Shown here: in pieces, positions 35,801 to 47,800 of the stretch | How positions within the stretch are numbered: position 1 is the first letter of the stretch | Layout of the letters: the number at the start of each line of letters is the position of its first letter | From: Elephas maximus indicus | Lineage: Eukaryota > Chordata > Mammalia > Proboscidea > Elephantidae | DNA: 64,000 nt | Reading direction: 5' to 3' | NCBI RefSeq assembly: GCF_024166365.1 | Contig: NC_064831.1 | Coordinates: 30,494,768-30,558,767, forward strand | Translations under genes and position numbers: made by a program | The notes under the pieces: model-generated | The model's input: the letters and a program-made list of their open reading frames with translations, nothing else | What the model was told of the DNA's origin: nothing | Database searches by the model: none

Positions 35801-38800
35801 GTTTGGTTTTTATACTGACCAAACCAAAAAACCAAAGCCAGTGCTTTCGAGTAGATTCCGACTCATAGCGACCCTATAGGACAGAGAACTGAGTGACCCT
35901 ATAGGACAGAGAACTGCCCCATAGAGTTTCCAAGGAGCGCCTGGCGGATTCAAACTGCCGACCCTTTGGTTTGCAGCCGTAGCACTTAACCACTACGCCA
36001 CCAGGGTTTCCTTATACTGACCAAGAGGGTCCAAAAGTCAGCTGTCCTACTGATAAGCCACTTGTCTTATTGACAAGTTGTCAATGTTGCCAGGGTGAGA
36101 GGGAGTTTAAGCTTGATCCTGAATGAAGCCCTGGTGCCTAAACTAAGGCCCCAGCCAGGGTTTCCTAACCAGGGGTGCTTCCCAGAGTCAGCAGTGACAC
36201 TTCCTCGATAGTCACATGCTTGTACCCCACCCACACAGCTTAACAGGTTTGGTGCATACCCAGGAGATTCTGGTGGGTAGCCACGGTTAGAAACTACTAC
36301 TTTCCTATACAAACCCACCCCTCTTTATTTATTTTCTCTGAATTCTTCAAGTATAAATAAATCCACAAGGACTTTACAGATTCTGGTACTGTCTCCACAA
36401 AGATGTGGGAATCAAAGAGGTTTGCCTTCCTCCAATGAGTTCCCAACCCTTTTAGGATGGAGAGCTACTATGTCCACGGGTCACAAACACATTTCCCTGG
36501 ACTGAAGTTCAGTGGCATTGAACTTGTTGAGCTGTACTGAGGAGGCGTGGCGGTTACAGGGAGAAGAACACCACAGCAGCCACAGCCCCCTGGGATACCG
36601 AAGTCTTCTTATGTTGCTGTCTTTTTCATTGTGGGATAGGACTTATATGAAGGAGGAATGTATGAAATATTTTATTTTATGAAATCTCATCTGACTTGTT
36701 AAAAAAGGCTTCTCTTTGAAAAACATTTTGAGTAAGGAAGATGTGCCCAGGACATGGTAAAGTTATAGGTCGTCTCCTTTGTGGACTTGCTGTTTGAATG
36801 TCCTGGGAGAGCTATAGCCCCCAAAGAGAAATCCTGGTAAGACTCACCACCTCCCACCCATTCTAATACACATTCCCCCTTAAAAGCCCTTTTCTTACAG
36901 CAAATACATTCAAGAGGTGGTAGGAAACCAAAACTATTTAAGAAACCAAATACCAGAGAAAGTAACCATCTGAGTCAGTAGCCCAAGGCAGTGTGTGCAT
37001 TCATGATATATTTTTCTTTATGGAGAGAAGGGTATTAATGAAAGGATAAATCTTTGCCTGTCATTCTACCACAGAAGTGAAGGACAGATTCCAGCCAAGA
37101 ACAGCTCAATTGCAAAAAAATAGGACCCCTGACAAGAATCTACACGGAAGCTTAGATTCACCTCATATGTCTCAGTTTGAGATCCTATGGGAATCGGTAG
37201 AATACCAGGAAGGAAAAATTTAAGGCACTGAAGTCTACCTTAGCACCTGGGAAAACGAAACATTCTGAATATGGATCTGAACAACAACCAATCTCAGAGT
37301 TATTTGCTAAGAGTTTTTTTGTTTTGTTTTGTTTTTGTTTTAACCTCTTCCACCTGATTAGGGCCACAAACTAAAAAGTCCAAAGCTACACCAGCAAAAC
37401 ATGAATGACAACAGACTAGCAATTGAGGCATCAAATTCAACTTTACATCTCTAATTTGCCTGGTAGGGACCAAAGTTCCAAACCAATTCATGAAGCATTT
37501 CTTGCCCAAAGGGTTAAAATACTGAAAACAGATCTGTAAAAATGTGTGCCTGTCATTTTTCTGCTCAAAAACCTTCAGTGATTTCCAAGTACTTACAGCA
37601 TAAAGTCCAAGGTTTTCCAACAGGCACTGGAATCCCTCGTGGCCTAACCCTAGCCAACCTTAAAAAGTTTTATCTCACTTATTAAAAAAGAATAATAATA
37701 ATAATAAATTAAGAAAAATAAATAGTTCTGTGAAACATTTTATTTAGAGATATAAAAATGGCTACAGGAAGACTTTCAAAAGCTAAAAACATGTTGCCTT
37801 TGAGGAGCATTCTAGAGGTGAGGCTACAGCAGAGCTGCTTTATCACTAACCTTTCTCCATTAATACTTAGTGTAAGATATTAGCATTTAATACAAGAAAC
37901 TTGAGGAAGATGAAACATCCAGAACTCTAATCTTGACGTGTGATGGTTCTCATTCTTGAGCTTCTGAATTTGTTTTATGCACCTGGATGTGCTTACTGTT
38001 TAGGTGTTTGTGGTGGTCGTGCTGGCTTTGGTGTTTCTCTTTGAGAAAAATCTGTGCACTTTTGACAGAAAATTAGAGTTTGGATATATTTGAAATAAAA
38101 TACAGAGCACACACTTAATAATAAAAATAAACTCACGGCAGAGCCAGAGCAAAATCAAATATTTGCTGGTGAGAGCTAACGCTCAGAATATTTTGATGTA
38201 GCTTAGTTACCAGTAAAGGCTCAAGTCGGTACAGCTCTGGAGCACCCTGTTCCTTCCTCGTGCCACAGGCAGCCCTGTCACACGCATTCCACCTCGCAAG
38301 CCTCAGAGCACAAACAACACTTTAGAGAGCACACGGTTTAACTGAAGGCTAAAAGCGTGAAACGGTGCCACTTTTTTTTTTAATAAGGATGATAAAAGAA
38401 GTATGTCAGACTGTGTAATTAGTGAGTCACAGTGAGCTGTCACCAACATGTCCACTCTGCTGTTTTTTGTTGATGTTATTCGGAGCAGCTCCTGACACAC
38501 CCTGTGGGGCGAATGCATTTCTGGTGTTGATAGGCACAGCTATCGCGTGGTCTACCACTGTCATTATAAAACATGACAAAACGTAGCCTGTCTCTTCAGT
38601 AAAAAACAACTGAAGGAGCAACAACCCAAGTTCTAAGGCATTTTTCAGGTTTCTGTGGAACTTCACTCTGTCGTCCAAAAGTCTGATAGGAGGCAGGAAC
38701 TCCTAAAGTGTGGCTTAGAACCAAAACTTGAGTTACCAGGCATAAGCACCATATGTTGATATTATTTCACGCCGGCGAACGTGCAAATTCAACAATGATA

Positions 38801-41800
38801 AACAGAGGCCCAACCCCTAAACAAATTCCTTAGTTTTAGACCATATTCAATATCCTGTTTAAAAAACAAAAAAACAAACAAATTCCAGCAATGAATGGCC
38901 AATAAATTATAAAGTTCCTTTTACTGACTTAGAGGAAAAATATGAATGGGAGCCTACTTCTCCCACAAACACACCCATGCAAATTTAACCAGCCTTGGTC
39001 TTATTACTGCAAGATGAAATCAGAGGGACTGACTTGAATCACCTACAGACCTGAAGGAATTCTTCCATCTGCTGACAAAGTTCTCTATCCCGCTGGATGT
39101 TTTCTTTGAGAGATCTCGTCCTGACAAACATTGAGTGCAGCTCTGCCTCCGTGTTATCCAGAGATAATCTAAAAGAAGAAAGGAAAGAGTGGGCACTCAC
39201 ACAAGGAAGCCGTGTGTCTTGTGGGTACATTACACAAGATCAACCGTTGGCCACCCTTAGAACCAGAAAGGGAGGGTCACTGCGACTATATTTATCTACC
39301 TTTGTGCTCAGATCCTGTGAGATTCTCTTGATGTTTTCTTAAGAGGGGGTTTCCTCCATAAAGACATACTCTGGTTCAGTGAAAGCAGGCAGTAACTTTG
39401 CCCTTGCTGGTGAGATAACCCAAACCAGAGGACTTACAAAGCTTTTCATAAACTAGGTCTGAACAGCATTTAAAACCAGCAAGACTCTGAGAGATTTATA
39501 CTTTTCTCCAGCCACGAAACACAAAACAAAGCTTTAACTCAAAAGAACCAGAAGTCAGGGCAACATATGCGGATCAGATACGAAGGGTACTCCAGACTTC
39601 CCCTCACTTGCCACGGACAGCCAGAGCCGGCACTCTGTGTTCTACAGAGAACGAACACACAGTTAACCATTCTGCAGAGAAATGGTGGGATCGACTGCAA
39701 TGCTTTTTGTTCATACGCTAAATCAAGATCAGTTGATGTCTGTCACCTGGTAAAGTGAACAGGTGAAACCTAAAATCCAGGTGAAATTCAAGTAATGAAT
39801 TCATAAATTAGGATGCTTTCATGCTCCCATTGTCAATTCTCATTTTTCTTTGTACAAAAAACATTTTCCACCTTTGTTGGTTATTGGCACCCACCTGTGA
39901 CCTGCTTGTACTTCGCCTTACATTTTGATCAAGCAAACTTTACTAATAGTTTTTCTAATAGGATATGTAGCTACACCTCCCACATTTAACTCTAACCAGA
40001 AATGCCAGTTTAAAATTTTTTAATAATTATTTCTCTTCCTTACATTTCTTATACTCTACTAGTCAAGAGTAATACCTACATATATTTCCTTTAGTAATTT
40101 GAAAACAAAACAGTTCATATCTAATTAAATGCCAATACTTTTTGGAGAAGATTTTGAGTCATCTGTAAACATGAATTTTGAACTCTTTACATCTTTGAAA
40201 TGATAATCACACTTTGGGACAGACATGGAATCTGTGGTCAAATGTGTACAGAGTCACTAATATCGAGACACTGGCCAACAACGGAGTCCCTGGGTGGTGC
40301 AAACAGCTAAATATTGCTTCGCCACTAACTGAAAGGTTGGCAGTTCGAGCCCATCCAGATGCACCCTGGAAGAAAGGCCTGGCAATCTACTTCCGAAACA
40401 TCAGCTATTGAAAACCCAGTGAACCACAGTTCAACTCTGACATACATGAGGTTGCGATGAGTCAGAATCAACTTGATGACAATGGTTTTGGTTTTTGGCC
40501 AATGATGGGGAAAGGTTTGAAAAGCTATGATTCATATGGCTCATATTTGTTCATGACCATATGTGGGCACACAACTAATAAATACACGAACTGAGTTGAC
40601 ACATGGAGTGGTGTGCTGAAGTCAACTCACAGTAACCAACTATGGGTATCTGTTCCCACCCCTGCATTCAGTAACATCACTTTGGTAGCTTGAAATCAGT
40701 CACAGTAGCAATATTTACACCACAGAAATTAGCAAATGCTACAGATCAGGGCTTTTTTTTCATTAAGAGAAAAAAAAAGCATTTACCACTGGATGTATTA
40801 TAAATTTTAAAAAGCAGAATTCAAAATGTCAAATACCCATAGACTGTAACCACATTAAAATATGCATCTTTATTAGGATCAGAAACAAATTAGAGTGATA
40901 TAAATAGAGCTTTATGTTTGGTACATACTTTCTCTGTAGAGCTGAGTGACTAATCTAAAAAGAAATCCTTTCACAGCTCTTGGCATGGTTTCAACTTCTT
41001 CTAATTTAACAGAAAATAAATGTACCATGTTAGACTCTACAAGGAAACAGTAATTGATAGCCCTGGAAGTTTGACTGATTTGTAACAGCTCCCAAGGTTG
41101 TGTTGTTAGAGCTCTATCTTTTGCGTGTGGAGGGATTTGAAGTTCTTAATCCATCTTTTTTTTTTACACTGATGATATTCATTAGAATAGACTGCAATCA
41201 TTTTTTTAGACTAAAAATAAAGATTAATTTTTCAAAAACCTCCAAATTCCAAAGGTGCACACACACCCCTGTAAGCAAATGAAAAGGCCTGAAACTTCAA
41301 CATGATAAAGCTTTCTAAAGTTCCAACTTGAATCAAAAAGTTGTCAATATTCTTGCACTTTCATAAGAAGGCAGTTTTAAAAAACTCTTGAGTTCTCACC
41401 ATTCGTCTTTCTTGCTTACCTAGCAGCCTCCTGAACGTGATGCAATTTTTCTGAAAAGTTTAGAAGAATAACATCTTTCTTTTGGGCTTCCTAGAACAAA
41501 AACAGAATTTCCTCACTATATGGATACAACGGGAAGGAAAACAATTTTCCTAGGGCTTAAAAAAAAAAAAAAATTTTTTTTTTTTTTTAAAGGAGCCTTA
41601 AAATCACCCGTTTTTATGCCTGATGTATCCAAAGTAATTCACTGAGACACGAACTCTGACATTCTTGGTAAGATTTACCAGAACTCCCCTACTCTCATGA
41701 TACATCTAACTTCCCAGAGCAATTTATCCTTACATGAAATACAACTGGTGTGCTTGAAAACTCAAGCAAAGGAGGTGGCAGCTTAGCAGGGCCATTGTTT

Positions 41801-44800
41801 CTAAGAGAACCCAATATATCCTGCTTAAATACCCCATACCTACAAGTATGCCTTTAAACGATCGAGAAACCTTCAGCTGCTAAACCAGTTTTCGAACTGA
41901 GTTTAATCAGAAGGTGCACATGCCGTGGAGGTGCTTGCATTCTTCACCTGTTCAGAGGGTGAGAGGAAGGCAGGTGGGAAGGGAACAATTACTGACTAAG
42001 AAACCTTCCCCAGATGGACAGGGACCAAGTGACGCAGAGCAACTAGGCACATGGATCTAAACACGCTCTGTCAGACAAGAATCTGCTATCCACTCTGGAT
42101 AAGGAACACACTTCCTGTTTTAACACTCTGCAAATTAACTTGGGAGTTAAGTACCGAGCTAAACGTGTCATCTATCTTCTGAAGATTATTCTGAAGTAAT
42201 AATAGCACATATTGTTTATGGAGAGCTTACTATAGTCCAAACATTCAACTTTATGGAATTATTTCCTTCAGCCCTTTCATTTCTCTTAGCTACGTATCAC
42301 TCTCCCCAGGAGCCCTGGTGGCACAGTGGTTAAGCAGTAGCTAACCGATAGGTCCGTGGTTGGAATCTACCAGCCACTCCATGGGAGAAAGAAGCAGTAG
42401 TTTACTTCTGTAAAGATTTACAGCCTTGGAAACCCTATGGGGCAGTTCTACTCTGTTCTATAGGGTCACTAGGAGTAGGAATCGACTTGACGCTCCCCTG
42501 GAGTCCCTCTCTGTGTGGTGTAAATGGTTAACATGCTCAGCTGCTAGCCGTAAGGTTGCAGGCACCCAGAGGTGCCTCGGAAGAAAGACCCGACGACCCA
42601 CTTCCGAAAAAGCAGCCACTGAAAACACCACAGAGCGCAGTTCTACTCTGACACACGTAGGGTCACCATGAGTTGGAATTAACTGGACAGCAAGTGGTAG
42701 TGTCACTATTCCCATTGTTATCTGTAGAAATTGAAGGTCTTAAAGTTTAAGTGACTTGTCTGAGGAAGCGCAGCTGATAAAGGACAAGTCAAAATCTGCT
42801 TCAAGTTCTGTCCCATTGTAAAGCCCACACTCGTAACACCCATACCGCACCGCTTCCTTCCCAAAAAAAGCTAGGTCTATGTGACTGATGTCACAACAAC
42901 ACGTTGAGTCAATGAGGGGAAAAAAAAAATCAGTAACATTAGTTATTTGAGACTATTTAACAACAAGGCTATAACTGTCTTTGGCTAATTTTTCCCTTGG
43001 TAACTAGCTATTTTTGTGTCACACAGGCCTTGTCAAAAGAAGGAAGGGATCATTTTCATTGCTCCGACTCCCTCACTCTTTACATAGAACTCGTCACAAA
43101 TCTAGTCAAGTGGGCATCATAAGCATTCTAATAACCAGTCCTCTTCTCTCCATCACTATGGCCATTACTCATTTCATGCTTGCCAAACAACTAGAGCCAA
43201 CTTCCACTGAGTGGTAGCCCTATTTCTAGATCTCACTCTACCCCAACCCATCCTCCACACTGCCTCATTTTCCTAAACACAAAAACTAACCTAGTCGCGC
43301 CATTACGCTGTGCTCAAACCTCTGCTGACTCCCAGTTGCTAAAACATGAAATCCAAATGGCCCAGCTTTGGCACATGAGTCCATCATAATCTGGTCCCAC
43401 CAATCCCTCTGCCCCACTTCCCCTCCTCCACTTCTCTCCACCCCTAGAGCCCAAGGCACCACTCAACCCTGGAACGTGCAAATAGTGCTTCTGCAAACAG
43501 ATCCTGCTCAGAACACGCCAGGCCCTCTCCTAACTGCTTGATGCCACCTCACACCTGGGAAAAAGTCCATCATCTCCAAGGAGGATTCGCACACATCTCT
43601 CTCTGTGTGAATCACTTTCACATACCTGTGCGACAAAGTGCAGAAGATTCATCCCAGGTTTGTTTGATTTTGTGTCTGCCAATTTGAGCAAAGAAGACAG
43701 TTTAAATCCCACTGCATTGCCAGCATACCCTCCCTAAAGAAGACAAAGCAAGAGAAAAAAATAAGCATATGACTATAGACAGACAAATATAAATGTGAGA
43801 AAAGTTCCTACTTTTTGAATTTTACTCACTGCATTCATGATATTCCCAGCCTGGAGCACCAAGTGTAATATAGAATGTAGCTCCTCACATGACATCAGCT
43901 CTGTCAAGAAGAACACATCATAGTAGCTTAGAGAAGGGTTCAACTCAAAAGGTACTAAAGACAACTACCACATCCAAGCTTACTGTGTCTGAAGCAAGCA
44001 CTGACCTCAAACTGTCTACGAAGTCTGCACAGACAACCAAGCAGCATATTCTGCAGTATATCTAACGCAACATTTAGTACTGGAAATCCTCGTCCTAGTA
44101 TTTAACTGGAATCAAATGTGCATGACAGTTACAAACCACAAAATACTTCAAAAGAACCCCTTGCCGTCGAGTCGATTCCGACTCATGGTGACCCTGTAGG
44201 ACAGAGTAGAACAGCCCCATGGAGTTTCCAAGGAGCACCTGGTGGATTCGAACTGCCAACTTTTTAGTAGCAGCCACAGCACTTAACCACTACACCACCA
44301 GGGTTTCCAAAGGGGACAGTGGGCTGCATGGGCCGGGAATCGAACCTGGGCCTCCTGCATGGCAGGTAAGAATTCTGCCACTGAACCACCCATGTGCTAC
44401 AAAAAACTTCAGTGATGGTAATTTTCAAATACTGAAAAATACTAAAGCCTAATGAAAAAGGGATAGGATGTGTGATAGAAACAACTTCCTTCTTAGCAGT
44501 CATTTCTTTAAATTTTCCCTTCATAGCCACTAACCTCTGATATTATGTTTATGGAGTATGAAAACTGATAGAGAGCAACATTTTGTTTAGCCAATGAGCA
44601 GTAAGTTGGTTAAAAAATAAATAAATAAACAGGCCAGGACGACATGTAAATAACTTGCAAAGTACCAACCCTGGGGACCAGGGAACCTGTCTATTTTATT
44701 CAAAGCTACGTATTTCATTTGGATTGGCTTAAGGCTTTAAAACTTTTTTCATTGTAATATATTGGCAAGCTAGTTTTTTAAACACCAAATTTTTTGAACA

Positions 44801-47800
44801 CCTATGTAACAAAACAGTAATATTGCTTTTTTTATGTATTTGACAAACTAAAAAGAAAAACCGATTATTAAAAATACAGTATATACAAATAGTAATACGT
44901 CACCTATGATTTTTTAAGTTAATATTCCCTTTAAGCCTGGTATTACTTCTAAAAATTTTTGTTTGGATCATTGCCTATATTATGTTATCTAAGAAGGCCA
45001 GTTTTTGAAGGGTATCCAGATAAGACATTTCTGCCATGCCCACAAATTTGCATTGCTCAATGTGAAAACACACGCTTCCACCTCTGTTTGAACAGGAGGA
45101 ATGACCCTTCTAAGGTGCTGCATAAGCCTTGGTATAGGAAGAAATTTGAAAAAGCCTTTATATTGAAAGAAGAAACATTCCTACTTCTTTGTCTTCTCTC
45201 TTAAGTGAAGAAAATATGACGAGCTACAGAGGAAAACCTCATCTCAACACAGGACAGAACAAAAAAACAGAAAAACCTAGTAAGAACAAACAATCCTACA
45301 ATGACTAGGGGAAATGAGGCTGACACTGATGAACACTGGAGCCTGTGAGGGTCAGTGAGGGCCAGGGAATTTGCCTTGGAGATGAGAAGGAAGCGAATGC
45401 AAAGGAGCTGGGCCGGCACTCTCAGGGGTGTAAAGGGCAGGAAGCAAAGCTCCCGTCCCTATGTCCCTAGGAGGAAGGCACTACAGCGAGTCTGAGAGGC
45501 GTCTGTCTAAGCTGGGCAGGCGAGCATTTTATGAGTTGTTCAAAAAGAAATGAAAATTACCCACTTGCCCCTCTCAAACTTAAACAGCCCACCCAGATAT
45601 TAGAGACAAGAGGAAGCGGGTGGGAGACAAGACCACAGAGGGGAACCATCAGGAACCCTGGCAGAAGAGTCACACTGGAGCACCTGTGAGAAGTCAGGGG
45701 GAAAGGAAGTCAGCCTTCTGTAAAAACAGCGTCCCAGCCACCCAGAGAGGCTGGAGCATGGGAGGAGAGAGGACGGTGGCTCAGGAGCTCAGGCTTTGGG
45801 ACTGCATTTGTTTTCATTAGCTGCCCTCAGTCAGCCCTGACTCATGGTGACCCGAGGCACAATGAAACGAAATGCTGCCTGACCCTGCACCATCCCCATG
45901 GTCAACTGAGAAAAGGACAGTTGTGATCTATACAGTTTTCATTGGCTGATTTTCAGGCCTTTTTTCCCTAGTCTGCTTTAGTTTAGAAGCTCCGCTGAAA
46001 CCTGCTCAAGCAACATAGCAACACGCAAGCCTCCACTGACAGCCGGTGGTGGCTGCGCATGCGGGGCATTTACCGGGAATCAAACCTGGGTCTCCTGCAT
46101 GGGAGGTGAGAATTTTACCACTGAACCAAATCCCCCATTCTGTGTACATGTACACCCCCACCCACAGCGCGCCCGTGCGCGCACACACACACAAAACACT
46201 CAAACAGAAAGCTAGCCTAGGGCAGAAGCAAGAAAGAGCCACAATCAGCAAGCTTACTCCAAAGCTTGAGATAAAAGAAACCTTCGTGGAAGGATAACAT
46301 GTAAATTAAAATTCGGTAGGCAAAAAAAAGAAAAGCAAATAGAAATAAATCTTAAATGCCATCCCTGATGACATCTCCTATCTCCTCTTAGGATGTATCA
46401 GAAATGGGACTTTCCACGTCTAATTTTAACTGAATAGTCTTTTCAACAAACTGCTACCACAACTAATAACAGCAAATGCATGTGAGATCATGTGTTTACT
46501 TACCTTTTGTAGCAGTTCTTAACATTGTTATATCTGTGTATAGAGAAGAACAAGAAGGTAAAAATTCCTTCTTTAGCACCATGGCTTCAATTCGAAGTGA
46601 GTAGCTGGAAAATGAATAAATAAACTGTAGACTGCAGTGTCAGTAATTTAAAAGTCACGCTCTGCACAGAACAATGATCAAGGATGATATCCTTACTTTG
46701 GCACCTGAATTAAGCAGTGCATAAAGGAGTCTGCCAGCGACAGCTTGGACACATCACTACTGAATGCTTTTAATTTCTTTACCTAAAAGACAAATAAAAA
46801 GGAGGCAGAGAAAAAAAAAATATTTAGGATTAAAATTTAAGATTATTAGAAATTTCATTTTAGAATTCTTCTAAGAAAATAGGACTTTGTTGCTAAATCA
46901 AATTAATAAAAATGCAGAACTAAGAAAAGACAGAAAAGGAAATCATCACACCTACAACTTTGTTTTTTTTTAAAGGAAAAAAAAAACTCACAAACTCGAA
47001 AGAGAGGAGCTAGTGTCACTTCTATAGATGTACCCGTACCCACTGCCATCGAGTCAATCTGAACTCATAGTGACCCGGTAGCAGAGTAGAACTGCCCCTT
47101 GGGGTTTCCAAGACTGTAAATCTTTATAGAAGCAGAATGCTGTATCTTTCTCCTTCAGAGGTGCTGGTGGGTTTGCAGCTGAGTGGCTAACCGCTGGGCC
47201 ACTAGGGCTCCAAACCCACTAACCCATTCCCCTACGAATCAGAGAGGTGGAGCCACTAGAACCCTTAGGGGCATTACTACAGGGAGACTGAAAAAGGATC
47301 AGCTGTAAGGATGAACATTTTCTGTAACTAACAGTCTGCAAGGGGAGATCACTGTTTTGGAGAAGAAGGAAGAGACTGGATAGTCATTACAACATGATTC
47401 TTCGAGTTATAAGTGAAAAAAAAAAATCCTAGCATTTTGGACATAAAATACTTAGGCTGGGTAAGGTCTAAGACATCTCCTCTCTATCAAATTCCATGTC
47501 ACTTATAATAGCTTCATTGGAAGGGACTACTGTATCTGGCTCTCCAGCAGGAAGATAGAAAAGAAAAACTGATAAAACAACTGTAAGACCAATGCCAAGA
47601 CTTCCCCCTCTGAAAAGAGCAGGTAATAAAACAGCACATACAGCAGGATCCCATTGCTGTACATTTTTAAAAGCGTCTATTGTCCCCCAACCCTCCCACG
47701 CACACACCGCACACACAACAAGACGACTCAAAGGCCAGCCGCGAGTACACCAGGTGATAGGACTACAAGAGGCTCTTCTTTTCTTCCACCACTCATTTGT

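Larger units (their letters stand above)
42190..42850 (-). mobile_element. MIR split by two AfroSINEs
   Basis: 'ggagagcttactatagtcca' at 42220 and 'gaaattgaaggtcttaaagt' after 42728 are the two halves. The AfroSINE pair 42309..42703 lies between them. Confidence 0.55.

Noticed and set aside
44322-44398. Functional tRNA-Gly gene
   Set aside because: The anticodon stem has a mismatch, the acceptor stem is imperfect, and the same sequence heads SINEs at 21738 and 46134.
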